Source: JAGOFO01 sp964522105
GTDB taxonomy: Bacteria > Myxococcota_A > UBA9042 > DTJE01
Direction: 5' to 3'
Assembly (NCBI GenBank): GCA_964522105.1
Contig: CAZFVA010000011.1
Span: forward strand, 1-64,000
DNA length: 64,000 nucleotides
Part shown: piece by piece, positions 37,409 through 47,400 of the stretch
How positions within the stretch are numbered: position 1 is the stretch's first letter
How the letters are laid out: every line of letters begins with the position of its first letter
Position numbers and translations under genes: made by a program
Notes under the pieces: generated by a model
Databases searched by the model: none
Told to the model about the DNA's origin: nothing
What the model saw: the letters and a program-made list of their open reading frames with translations, nothing else

Positions 37409-37972
37409 ATGTACGAAACGTCTGATATTCACAAAGGTCTTAAAGTTAAGATGGATCGCGACCCGTGGGTGGTCGTTGACTTCCAGTTTGTAAAGCCCGG
37501 CAAGGGCACTGCCTTCACGCGCGTTCGCCTGAAGAATCTGAAAACCGGACAGGCGCTGGACAGAACGTTCAAGACCGGTGAAAAGCTGGAAGAGTGTGAC
37601 CTTGAAGAACACAAGGCTCAGTACCTGTACTGCGACACGCAGAACTACTATTTCATGGAACAGGAAAACTTCGAGCAGATCCTGATTTCCGGTGAAGTTC
37701 TGGGCGATTGCAGAAAGTTCCTGATTGAAAATATGCAGGTCACAATTCTGCTTTATGAAGGCGCCCCGCTGAACGTCGAACTGCAGACTTTCATTGAAGC
37801 CGAAATCACGTACACCGAACCTGGTATGAAAGGCGACACGGCGACCGGCGGCACCAAGCCTGCCCAGATCATGACCGGTGCCGAAATTCAGGTTCCGCTG
37901 TTCATCAACCTGGGCGACGTCATCAAGGTCGATACGCGTGACGGTTCGTACGTTGAACGCGTAAAGAAGTAG
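37409..37972 (+). CDS. efp: translation elongation factor P, Lys-type
   Basis: 187 residues, the standard EF-P length with an N-terminal KOW-like domain and two OB domains. It relieves ribosome stalling at polyproline. The modification loop reads FVKPGKGTAF with Lys32, so the protein belongs to the lysine class that EpmA and EpmB modify, not the Arg class (EarP) or the Bacillus type. epmA follows by 12 bp, which supports beta-lysylation. The C-terminal signature region GDVIKVDTRDGSYVERV is intact. Confidence 0.97.
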   Translation: MYETSDIHKGLKVKMDRDPWVVVDFQFVKPGKGTAFTRVRLKNLKTGQALDRTFKTGEKLEECDLEEHKAQYLYCDTQNYYFMEQENFEQILISGEVLGDCRKFLIENMQVTILLYEGAPLNVELQTFIEAEITYTEPGMKGDTATGGTKPAQIMTGAEIQVPLFINLGDVIKVDTRDGSYVERVKK

Positions 37973-37984
37973 CAGACCGCCATA

Positions 37985-38941
37985 ATGTCAGACCACGTCC
38001 GATTTCACGAACGTCAATCAACGCTTTTCAACAATATTCTGACGCGATCGCGCTGCCTTGAGCTGCTGCGCGAATTTTTCCGTCTGCGCGGCTTCGTCGA
38101 AGTTGAAACGCCCATCGTATGTACATCGCCCGGCGTCGAAACCCATCTGGCAGCTATGCCGACGACGGTTATGAACCAGACGATGTACCTGACTACCAGC
38201 CCGGAATTCCACATGAAACGACTGACGGCGGTCGGTTTTGACCGCATATTTCAGTTGACCAGAGCGTTCCGCGACGGCGAACGCGGCGACAGGCACAACC
38301 CGGAATTTTCGATGGTCGAGTGGTACCGCAGGGGCTGCGACTACAGCACCATAATGGACGACTGCGAAGCTTTGCTGCGTCACATCGCGCACGGTATTTC
38401 GGGACAGCTTGAATTTCCGGCGGTCCGGGGCGGACGCGGGCCGATCAGTCTGGATAAGCCTTTCAGGCGGGTCACGATGGAGCAGGCTTTCGCCGAAATT
38501 GGCCAGCCATCGCCGTTTGACCTGACGCTGGAAGAACGTGACCGCATCGCCGTGGATTTTCTGGATGACCACCTTGGAAAACACGACCCCGAATTCCTGA
38601 CAGAATACCCGGCAGACCAGGCGTCACTTGCCCGAAAAAAAGAGTCGGATCCACGTGTTGCAGAGCGTTTTGAATTGTACTGCGGTGGCCTTGAACTGGC
38701 CAACGGCTTTTCCGAACTGGCCGACGCTGACGAATACCTGGAGCGGTGCCGCATCGATCTGGCTGAACGCGACCGCCTTGGACTGCCCCGGTATCCGATT
38801 GATGAACGCTACGTATCAATGCTGCGTGACGGCCTGCCGGTATGCGCCGGGACCGCGCTCGGCTTTGACCGCGTAGTGATGCTGGCATGCGGGGCGGCAT
38901 CCATCCATGACGTCATCGCGTTTCCTTACGATCAGGCTTGA
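37985..38941 (+). CDS. epmA: EF-P--lysine ligase EpmA (GenX/PoxA)
   Basis: 318 residues, the size of EpmA, which is a class II lysyl-tRNA synthetase catalytic core without the tRNA anticodon domain. Motif 2 is RAFRDGERGDRHNPEFSMVEW, motif 3 is GTALGFDRVVML, and the EpmA-typical FLTEYPADQASLAR and ERFELYCGGLELANGF segments are present. It attaches (R)-beta-lysine to Lys32 of EF-P. It is 12 bp downstream of efp, so the two form an operon. The beta-lysine would have to come from a KamA/EpmB enzyme, for which the gene at 25100-26290 is the candidate. Confidence 0.95.
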   Translation: MSDHVRFHERQSTLFNNILTRSRCLELLREFFRLRGFVEVETPIVCTSPGVETHLAAMPTTVMNQTMYLTTSPEFHMKRLTAVGFDRIFQLTRAFRDGERGDRHNPEFSMVEWYRRGCDYSTIMDDCEALLRHIAHGISGQLEFPAVRGGRGPISLDKPFRRVTMEQAFAEIGQPSPFDLTLEERDRIAVDFLDDHLGKHDPEFLTEYPADQASLARKKESDPRVAERFELYCGGLELANGFSELADADEYLERCRIDLAERDRLGLPRYPIDERYVSMLRDGLPVCAGTALGFDRVVMLACGAASIHDVIAFPYDQA

Positions 38942-39041
38942 CCAATATTTAATCAGAATTGTGTGTCTTTGACTGGTACAACTGCCCGCAGTATCACTAT
39001 ACTTGCCGTCAGAATCTTACCGGGAACGGCGAAATCCGCAG

Positions 39042-39674
39042 ATGAATCAAAAACAACAATCAGGACATCGTGTCGCGCTGAACTTCAGTGTTTTTGCGGC
39101 CGGGATTATCGCGGTTGCGCTGACCGTGGCTGGTCCGACAGCGGCTGACGCCTCGACTTTCAGTGTGCCTTCCATGGCCGAGCTTACCGACCTGTCATCA
39201 GCCGTTATCCGTGGTCGGGTGACTTCATCAGACTGTCGCAGGCTTACAGGGTCGGGCCGGATTGTAACAGATTACCAGGTCGAAGTTATTGAAATTATTG
39301 CTGATTATACGGACGACAGGACTGATCGTACTGTGCGGATCACGTTCCCGGGTGGCACGGTCGGCAACGACGGCGAGGTCGTCACCGGAGTCCCTGTGTA
39401 CCAGACAGGCGATGAAGTTGTGCTTTTCCTGAAACGTCCGGGGACCGGGGCGACTGCGGACCGAAGCTTCTTCCATGTAACGGGAATGGCGGTCGGGGCG
39501 TTCCGCATCGACAGGACTGTGGCAGACAGACCGATCGTACACGGATATGTGCAGCAGGAAGTGAAGGCCAGAAGTTCGGGAACGGCCGAACCTGATTCAC
39601 TTGATCTGCAAAGCCTGATTAATGCAGTTCGGGCGCGGACCGTAAAATCATCGGCAAATCAGGGGGTCAAATGA
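39042..39674 (+). CDS. secreted protein of unknown function upstream of a matrixin-like protease
   Basis: 210 residues from the ATG at 39042. A signal peptide (basic start, hydrophobic segment, cleavage near ADAS) precedes a beta-rich domain: SAVIRGRVTSSDCR, a TVRITFPGG segment and DEVVLFLKR. The stop overlaps the start of the matrixin-like gene by four bases (ATGA), so the two are coupled and probably act together outside the cell, perhaps as substrate, inhibitor or partner. I recognise no family. Confidence 0.75.
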   Translation: MNQKQQSGHRVALNFSVFAAGIIAVALTVAGPTAADASTFSVPSMAELTDLSSAVIRGRVTSSDCRRLTGSGRIVTDYQVEVIEIIADYTDDRTDRTVRITFPGGTVGNDGEVVTGVPVYQTGDEVVLFLKRPGTGATADRSFFHVTGMAVGAFRIDRTVADRPIVHGYVQQEVKARSSGTAEPDSLDLQSLINAVRARTVKSSANQGVK

Positions 39675-40501
39675 ATCGTTTCATAGCCCCTGCCCTGCTG
39701 ATTTCTTCTTTGTTTTTAAGTGGCTACACGTTTTACGAAACCAAATCGTCGGGCGGCGAGCAGTTTCCGCTGCGCTGGTATCAGGACGAAGTCCAGCTTG
39801 TAACGGAAAAAAACCTGACACGCGACGTGCCGCACGCCGACGCACTGCAGGCAATCAACAATTCACTGGATACATGGAACAGCATCGACTGCCTGCACTC
39901 GACCTTTATAAACATGGGCGAGGTTTCAAAGGTTGACGCGATGAACACTGATCGCGCCGGTAACAGAAGCGGCAACAACATCGTCATTTTTGAAAATGAG
40001 GATGAATGGGAAGACAGCCGAACCGACGACCAACCTTACGACACGTCGCTTACAATCGCCCTTTCAACGATGTTCCACGTCAAAAACACAGGCGAAATCA
40101 GAAGTTTCGCCGTCGAATTCAATGACACCGCTTTTCTGTTCGGCACTTCGGGACAGGAAGACCGGCTGGATATCCAGAACACACTGACGCACGAGCTGGG
40201 CCACGTCCTCGGGCTGAACCATGCCGGCATCGAGACGCCGGTATACTGGGAACAGACAATGTACTACCAAGCCAGTCCCGGAGAGACGTCAAAGCAGACT
40301 CTGGGGCCGGATGACGAAGCCGGTATATGCGGTCTTTACGGCACCGACTGGGCGGGGTTGATTGAAGTTGAGGACACCGGTTGCAGCGCGGTGGGCGGCC
40401 CGCACCGAAACGTTGCCGTCAACCCAGCAGTTTTCATCGGGCTTGTAATTCTTGCCATGCTTCCGATAATTTACCGTCGTCGCGGCAGATACCGCACATA
40501 A
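39671..40501 (+). CDS. matrixin-like zinc metalloprotease with MYXO-CTERM-like tail
   Basis: 276 residues. A short signal peptide is followed by a metzincin-type protease domain: HELGHVLGLNHAG (HEX2HX2GX2H) near residue 176 binds zinc. Further down, TMYYQASPGE lies where the Met-turn is expected. The C-terminus has DTGCSAVGG, a hydrophobic segment and YRRRGRYRT, like the MYXO-CTERM sorting tail of myxobacteria. It should be a surface or secreted protease. It overlaps the upstream gene by four bases. Confidence 0.87.
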   Translation: MNRFIAPALLISSLFLSGYTFYETKSSGGEQFPLRWYQDEVQLVTEKNLTRDVPHADALQAINNSLDTWNSIDCLHSTFINMGEVSKVDAMNTDRAGNRSGNNIVIFENEDEWEDSRTDDQPYDTSLTIALSTMFHVKNTGEIRSFAVEFNDTAFLFGTSGQEDRLDIQNTLTHELGHVLGLNHAGIETPVYWEQTMYYQASPGETSKQTLGPDDEAGICGLYGTDWAGLIEVEDTGCSAVGGPHRNVAVNPAVFIGLVILAMLPIIYRRRGRYRT

Positions 40502-40530
40502 ACCGACCTGAATATACATTGGAGATAGTT

Positions 40531-41631
40531 ATGAGTGACGAAGTCAGCTACTACAAAATCGGGCCACACAAGATTGAACGCTACTGGATTTCATACATGG
40601 CATTCAGCATCGCCATGCCGATCCTGACTATCGCGGTCCTGCTTCTGGGCATCCAGATCCGGGCGAACGCGCAGGAATCCTATGACATCAATTTCCGCAC
40701 CAGGGTCCTGAAAGGCCAGGAAAAACCTGCAATTATCATTACCGCAAATTCAAACTTGAAGAACGTGGTTGTCAAACTGACCAGGGACGACAATCAGGTT
40801 AAGACATTGAAATCGGCGCTGATTCGCTATGGCAAACAGCAGGAACTGACATTTGATCAGGAACCTGGCAAGCATGAGTACAAGATCGAGCTGACGTGGG
40901 CTGAAAGGAAAGAACCGGAAATGTTCAAGATTGACGTAGTCGTGGCCAATCCGATGCAAATCGCGATTACGCAGGACACTGTTGACCTTGAAAAAGGTTC
41001 AATAACATTCACAGGTTCCGAAGCCGTAGCTAAAGTGAATCTGGAGCTTTTCGGCGAATCCGGGGTTGACCTGCTGACAAAAGAATACAAGACGGCATCC
41101 GAACCGGGGCAACCGACTACGATCCAGTTCAAACCACCGACCTCCGCCATCACGCGGGTCGTTCTGACCGCCACCGACCCGTACGGTTTCTACAACGGAA
41201 TCCAGATGAGCCCCTTCTTTGTGCAGGTTCCCAATTCCAAAGAGGTCAATTTTGAATCCGGTAAGTGGGACATTCTGCCAGCCGAAGAGCCGAAGTTAAG
41301 TCCTGTGCTGGAAAAAGTTTTTGCGGCCCTGGCGCAGCTCGGTGGCGGTTTCAAAGCCAATCTTTACGTTGCCGGTTACACCGACACGGTCGGATCCCGT
41401 GAATCAAATCAGGCACTTTCAGAAAAGCGCGCACGGGCAATTTCACAGTGGTTTTCCAGTAACGGACTGAAGATCGGTGCGTGCTATCAGGGATTTGGCG
41501 AAGACGTGCTTGCGGTGCCGACACCTGATGAAACTGATGAAGTACGCAACCGCCGTACAATCTTCGTAATCGCCTCATCGCCCCCGCCAAAGAGCACGAC
41601 GTTCCCCCGCCAATCATGGAAATGCCTGTAA
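40531..41631 (+). CDS. membrane-anchored OmpA-family protein
   Basis: 366 residues, ATG at 40531 with GGAGA a few bases upstream. Residues about 18-42 form a single membrane anchor. The periplasmic part (about 45-230) is a beta-rich region without a known motif. Residues about 255-350 are an OmpA-like domain with the peptidoglycan-binding pattern ESNQALSEKRARAISQWF and RNRRTIFV. It is likely to link the inner membrane or envelope to the cell wall. It follows the matrixin-like gene by 29 bp. Confidence 0.87.
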   Translation: MSDEVSYYKIGPHKIERYWISYMAFSIAMPILTIAVLLLGIQIRANAQESYDINFRTRVLKGQEKPAIIITANSNLKNVVVKLTRDDNQVKTLKSALIRYGKQQELTFDQEPGKHEYKIELTWAERKEPEMFKIDVVVANPMQIAITQDTVDLEKGSITFTGSEAVAKVNLELFGESGVDLLTKEYKTASEPGQPTTIQFKPPTSAITRVVLTATDPYGFYNGIQMSPFFVQVPNSKEVNFESGKWDILPAEEPKLSPVLEKVFAALAQLGGGFKANLYVAGYTDTVGSRESNQALSEKRARAISQWFSSNGLKIGACYQGFGEDVLAVPTPDETDEVRNRRTIFVIASSPPPKSTTFPRQSWKCL

Positions 41632-41702
41632 AAATGCGTTGATGTTTGACCGCATCGCGCGGCGGACCTAAAATGAAGAGGGGCCAATTGAGGGGGTGGG
41701 CA

Positions 41703-42254
41703 ATGTCCGCAAAATCCAGAAGCGGTTTCACGTTAATAGAACTGATGTTCGTGGTTGCCATCCTGGGGGTCTTAAGCGTTGTCGCGGTCGCCAGTTACAC
41801 CAGTTACATGAAGAAAGCCCGCAACCAGGAAGCTATCGCCTTCCTTGGTGACATAAAGATGAAGCAGGAGACGTACTTCATGACGTACTCCCAGTACGTC
41901 GATACTGCCGCCAACACCGAAGACTTTTTTCCCGTTCTGAACACCGTGCCGGACCTGTGGCTTCCGGTCGGCAATGCATGGGACTGCGCCAGCCCGCTTA
42001 ACAATGCTGTACGCGGGTTCTGCGCGCTGGGCCTTATGCCAAAACAGGAAATGACCCACTTTCAATATATGACGATGGGTTGGGCGCCCGGGGATGCGCT
42101 GCCTGCTGCAGGGGCTCAGGGTCCATGGATTCAAAACCCGGCACGCAGGTGGTGGTTTGCAAGGGCCCGCAGTTACTGGGCGCAGGACCGTACGTTGACG
42201 ATTGAATTCCGCATGAACAGTGAACTCAGCGAAGTTGTCGAGCTGACATACTGA
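41703..42254 (+). CDS. type IV pilin-like protein (prepilin N-terminus)
   Basis: 183 residues from the ATG at 41703, after GAGGGGG; an ATG at 41673 would lengthen the leader. The prepilin peptidase site is SGFTLIELMFVVAILG with Glu at +5 of the mature protein and the usual hydrophobic helix. The rest has a DSLL-like Cys pair (CASPLNNAVRGFC). It could be a major or minor pilin or a type II secretion pseudopilin; no assembly genes are adjacent. Its 3' end overlaps the convergent HExxH gene by 29 bp. Confidence 0.88.
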   Translation: MSAKSRSGFTLIELMFVVAILGVLSVVAVASYTSYMKKARNQEAIAFLGDIKMKQETYFMTYSQYVDTAANTEDFFPVLNTVPDLWLPVGNAWDCASPLNNAVRGFCALGLMPKQEMTHFQYMTMGWAPGDALPAAGAQGPWIQNPARRWWFARARSYWAQDRTLTIEFRMNSELSEVVELTY

Positions 42255-43605
42255 CCGTAATCTTTGCTTCCTTCAGCCACTCTTCCCACGTATGCACTTC
42301 GACAGATTCAATGTTGCGCATGACTTTGCCGGCCAGCGCCAGTGCGGCTTTCCTGTCGTCACCAGCCCACACCGCGACCATGCGATCACCGCGATGCGAA
42401 ACTGCCTGCGGTGGATTTTTAAGCTTTAAGATTGCTTCGGACGCCTGACGCGCATCTTCCGGCGAATCCCAGACAGACGCCAGTACCGCGCTGGAAAGAC
42501 CAGCTTCATCATGCCAGACAAAGTAGCGGTCACCATCCCATCCAGCAGCGGCCTTGTCAGCGGTGACGCGGGACATCACGTCCCGCAGAATCACGCGAAG
42601 CCCGCCCTCGCCCATGATGTCAGTTCCAGCGAAAGTTCTGGAACCGACCATGTCCGCGATCCCTCGCACCCGCACTTCTTTGGGAAAATCAGGGTGTTCA
42701 GACAGATGCTTATCGGGATGAATAATCTGCTCGGTCGAAAGCGGCAGTTGCGAATACAAGCGGTTGACGACAGACCAGTTTCCGCCCCCGGCCCTGAACG
42801 CAGCGACAACAAAAGCCAGCCCGTCGGTATATGGGAACATCAGGGATTCACTGATAACAGATGGGACATTGTCCTGGTCCTGACCCGGCATTGTGGAATC
42901 GCCGGACATTATGGTCTTCACTGCAAAATCAATATATGCACCGTCAACAGCACCACCGGCACTGTTAAATATGGTCGTCAGCGTCGCATCGCCTTCCATC
43001 AGAGCCTGGGCGGCGGCATAAGGTTCGGACACGCCGTCGGTAGCGTCAAGCAGGCGTTCAAGCCCGAAATGCTGGTCCTGAAGGGCGTGTGTCAGTTCAT
43101 GCAACAACGTGAAAGATTGCAGGTTTTCCGGTATCCAGTCGGCCATGTACAGAATCTTCTGCTTCCAGTCATAGAACCCGGTCACCTGCTCGACCATGAA
43201 CGACCGCAGGATCGTCAGAATATCCAGGTCCGCCTTCACGGCACCGACAACCTTCAGAATTTTCTGATTCAATTGAAGCTGGCGTTTCGCAACGGGGTCA
43301 TCCAGTTGCGTATCCATATATGTGACAAGTTCCTGCTGCGACGACGACCTGGCCCTGACAATACCTTTTGCGGGCAGGCCACGAATCGATTCAGCCGATC
43401 CGAGCAGTGTACCGACCAGTTCAGTAAGTTTCGGGGAAAGCTTTTCGGCCTGCACCAGATTTGACAGGGGGGCGGCGTGGGCTGCACCGGGCACAGACGT
43501 CAGGGCGTACAGCGACAGACATAGCGTGACGCCGGCGACCGCTGACGCGCAAATAACGGAACTTAAGTTACGGAAAATACGCGACCTGCAAACATAGAAA
43601 CGCAT
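42226..43605 (-). CDS. secreted HExxH putative metallopeptidase of unknown family
   Basis: 459 residues with a signal peptide (hydrophobic core VAGVTLCLSLYALTSV, cleavage near AHAA). LLHELTHALQDQHF near residue 165 contains HEXXH, and EGDATL about 40 residues on supplies a possible third zinc ligand. This looks like an uncharacterised peptidase-like family common in secreted proteins, but no substrate is known. It converges on and overlaps the pilin-like gene by 29 bp, which is unusual for two intact reading frames. Confidence 0.75.
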   Translation of the reverse strand: MRFYVCRSRIFRNLSSVICASAVAGVTLCLSLYALTSVPGAAHAAPLSNLVQAEKLSPKLTELVGTLLGSAESIRGLPAKGIVRARSSSQQELVTYMDTQLDDPVAKRQLQLNQKILKVVGAVKADLDILTILRSFMVEQVTGFYDWKQKILYMADWIPENLQSFTLLHELTHALQDQHFGLERLLDATDGVSEPYAAAQALMEGDATLTTIFNSAGGAVDGAYIDFAVKTIMSGDSTMPGQDQDNVPSVISESLMFPYTDGLAFVVAAFRAGGGNWSVVNRLYSQLPLSTEQIIHPDKHLSEHPDFPKEVRVRGIADMVGSRTFAGTDIMGEGGLRVILRDVMSRVTADKAAAGWDGDRYFVWHDEAGLSSAVLASVWDSPEDARQASEAILKLKNPPQAVSHRGDRMVAVWAGDDRKAALALAGKVMRNIESVEVHTWEEWLKEAKITVSMSARQLR

Positions 43606-43766
43606 GAATATCTGTATCCATCCGAAAAGTTATGAAACAACCACTTAACAAAACGTGCGACCATGTTTATTGTAATGCAATCGGAGATGACGGGAATCTT
43701 TCTTCCGTTGTTCTGATGGTGTTAATTAATGCCCTTGGGGGCAAATGAAAATAAGGGGAATTGATC

Positions 43767-44252
43767 ATGGATAAGAAACTGTATGAAGAACTGAACAAGC
43801 AGATCCAGGAAGAATTCTACGCGTCATACCTGTACCTTTCGATGTCGAACTGGCTGGAAAACAACAACTTCCGCGGCATGGCGCACTGGATGGTTGCTCA
43901 GTACAAGGAAGAAGTTACCCACGCGCTGAAGATTCGGGAAATCCTGAATGATCGCGGAATGAAGGTCAACCTGCTTCCGATCGTCCAGGTCCCGGTCGAA
44001 TTCAAGTCACCACTGGATTGTTTCGAGGCCGCCCTTAAGCACGAACAGCATGTAACCGCCCGTTTCAACATGCTTACCGAACTGGCTCAGAAAGTGAAGG
44101 ACCACGCGGCGGAAATTGCCCTGCAGTGGTTTGTCACCGAGCAGGTCGAAGAAGAAAAGAATGCGACAGAAGCAATCGCGATGCTGCAGATGGCTGGAAC
44201 CAACGTCGGCGCGCTGATGATGCTCGATTCAATTCTGGGTAAGCGCGGCTGA
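43767..44252 (+). CDS. ftnA: bacterial ferritin
   Basis: 161 residues from the ATG at 43767, which follows AAGGGGA. The four-helix ferroxidase ligands are visible: E16 in QEEFYASY, E49 and H52 in KEEVTHA, E93 in KHEQH and Q126 in TEQVEEE. No haem-binding Met of bacterioferritin is evident, so it is an FtnA-type iron store. It stands alone between convergent-side genes and the TopB-RecQ gene, 160 bp from either. Confidence 0.96.
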   Translation: MDKKLYEELNKQIQEEFYASYLYLSMSNWLENNNFRGMAHWMVAQYKEEVTHALKIREILNDRGMKVNLLPIVQVPVEFKSPLDCFEAALKHEQHVTARFNMLTELAQKVKDHAAEIALQWFVTEQVEEEKNATEAIAMLQMAGTNVGALMMLDSILGKRG

Positions 44253-44417
44253 TTTCACATTTCGGACGCCACACATCTTAATCCTGCATAAATCCAAATT
44301 AACGTGCATAAAACTGTCCACAGTTTGCCCATGGTGATAGCGCGACAGGCCCTGCTTCGGTTAAACTCGCGGCAGTGAAACCCCGCAGCAAAGTCCGATC
44401 GGGGCAAAGGAGTCACG

Positions 44418-47400
44418 TTGTACACCGTTGTGATGGCGGAAAAGCCGGCAATGGCCCGGGACATCGCGAAGGTCCTGAAAGCCGACAGGAAAGGCGCCGG
44501 CTATCTGGAAGGAAACGGCTACATCGTGACGTGGGCCATCGGCCACCTGGTCAGCATCGCGGAACCCCATGAAATGAATCCGGAATGGAAGCAGTGGCGC
44601 TGGAACCGGCTGCCGGTGATTCCGACGAACTGGATTCTGCGGGTGCTGCCTTCGACTGCCGACCACTTCGAAACTGTAAAACAAATACTGAACCGCGATG
44701 ACGTTGAAGCCGTCGTGTGCGCGACTGACGCCGGGCGTGAAGGTGAACTGATATTCCGGTACGTCTATGAAAAGGCCGGGTGCGATAAGCCCTTCAAACG
44801 ACTGTGGATTTCGTCATTGACGCCGGAAGCCATCAAAAAGGGTTTCGACAAGCTGCGCCCGGGGGCCGACTTCGACAACCTGGGACTGGCCGCTGTGGCG
44901 CGCGGTCGGGCGGACTGGCTTGTCGGCATGAACCTGTCACGCGGATATTCGCTGCGGTTCGGACCGGGGCTGCTGTCGGTCGGGCGCGTGCAGACGCCAA
45001 CGCTGGCGATGCTGGTTGACCGCGAGCTGGCGATTCAGGCTTTCAACCCGGAAAAATACTGCGAAATCGAGGCAACTTTCGGGGTCGCGGGGCCTGACAG
45101 TTATACCGGAATGTGGTTTGACCCGACGGTGTCGGAAAGCGTTGACGGCAGAAAACCTGAACGACTTCCGCCAGATGGGGACGCCGCACGGGTGATCGAA
45201 GCGCGTGTCATGGGGCGACCGGGGCGCGTCGAGTCGCTTACCGGAACCGACAAGGCGATGCCGGCGCCGCTGCTGTACGACCTGACAGAGCTGCAGCGCC
45301 ACGCCAACAGACTGTACGGACTGACCGCGACCCAGACGCTTGCTGTGGCGCAGTCTCTTTATGAAAAGCACAAAATCCTGACGTATCCACGTACCGACAG
45401 CAGATATCTGACGCAGGACGTGGCGGTCGGGATCGGGGCGGTTCTGGCCGTCGTGGCGCCTGACTATAAGGGAATGATCGCGGAAGGAACTGGCAGGGTC
45501 CCGCTTACCAGCCGATTCGTTGACGATTCAAAAGTTGCCGACCACCACGCCATAATCCCGACAACGCTACGGGCCGACAGGTCCAGACTGTCCAAAGACG
45601 AAGCAAACGTTTATGACCTGGTGTGTCGCCGACTGTTGATGGCGTGGCATGACGCCTACAAGACGAAAGTCACGTCGGTTATCACGGCGGTTGAAAGCGC
45701 GGGGACAGACGAGGCAAAGCAGGACGGGGCAATCACCGACCGCTTCAGATCGTCTGGCACAGTCGTGACTCAATGGGGCTGGAAAGTCCTGGACATCGGC
45801 CACGACAAGAAGGTCAGCAAGGCAAAAAGCAAGAAGGACGAAGACGGCGGCGACGAGGCCAGTCTGCCCGATGGTCTGGCGGAAGGTCAGGAACGGGATG
45901 TCACAAAAGTTGATATTCAGTCCAAGGAAACGAAGCCGCCCAAAAGGTTCAACGACGCAAGTCTGCTGACCGCGATGGAAACTGCGGGCAGGACGCTTGA
46001 CGACAAGGACCTTGAAAACGCGATGAGCGAGCGGGGGCTTGGCACACCGGCTACCCGCGCCAACATATTGGAAACACTGATAAATCGCAGCTATATCGAG
46101 CGCATGGGCAAGGCCCTGAAGGCGACCGATGCCGGGATTGCCCTGATCTCGGTCGTCCACGAAGGCGTCCGCAGCCCGTCAATGACCGGCGAGTGGGAAC
46201 TGCGCCTGAAGAAGATGGAAAAGGGCGAAGATTCGTTCCCGGAATTCATGAAGGGGATTGAAGACTATGTAATTTCGGTGCTGGGCCTTGTGCAGCACGG
46301 GCCGGATCCACGCAAGGTTGCGGCGCAGGCGCAGGCTCCCGTCCAGCAAAAGAACATAGCCACAGCGACTGCTCAAAACGTTATCAAACAAGCAGAACAG
46401 ACCAGACAGGCGCCGCCCACAGTTCAATCAACAGCGCCCCGCCCTGCCCCTGTAAGTCTGCAATCTATCCTGAATGAACGCTTCCACTTCGCGGAATTCA
46501 GGCCACATCAGCAGAAAGTCTGTCAAGCCGTTGCTGAAGGTCGAAACTCGCTGCTTGTTATGCCGACCGGCAGCGGAAAGTCGCTTTGCTACCAGCTTCC
46601 CGGCATTGCAAGGGGCGGTACGACGCTTGTTATCAGCCCGCTGATCGCTTTGATGGAAGACCAGGTCGCGCACCTGACCGACATGGGTTTCGCGGCGAAG
46701 TGCCTTCATTCCGGGCTGAACCGGGATGAATCCAGAAACGTGTGCAAGGAGTATCTGGCCGGGGTGCTCGACTTCTTCATGATTGCGCCGGAACGCCTGT
46801 CGGTACCGGGATTTCCCGAGATGCTTGCCAAGCGGCGCCCGACCTTGATCGCGATTGACGAAGCCCACTGCATCAGCTCGTGGGGCCACGACTTCAGGCC
46901 GGATTACCGGTTGCTGAAGGACCGCCTGCCGCTGCTGATGCCCTGCCCGATGGTGGCACTGACCGCGACGGCGACGACCAAGGTCCAGGACGACATCTGC
47001 GAGCAGCTTGGAATCCCGAAAGCAGTTAGATTCATTCATGGATTCAGGCGGACCAACCTTGCGCTTGAAATGGTCGAATCGCCACGCGGAAACAGGCTGG
47101 ACGAAGTAGTCAGGATTCTTGGCAACCCCGAACGGCGCCCTGCCATCGTGTATGTACCAAGCCGTAAACAAGCTGAAGAAGCGGCTAAACGGCTTTCATC
47201 ATTATGTCCGTGCGAGCCGTACCACGCCGGGATGCGAACTTCGCGCCGGAAGGAAGTCCAGGAAAGCTTCACCGCGGGCGACACCGAAATCATGGTCGCG
47301 ACAATCGCGTTTGGCATGGGCGTTGACAAGGCCGATGTCAGAACGGTCGTCCACATGGCGATGCCGGGGTCTGTCGAGGCGTACTACCAGGAAATCGGGC

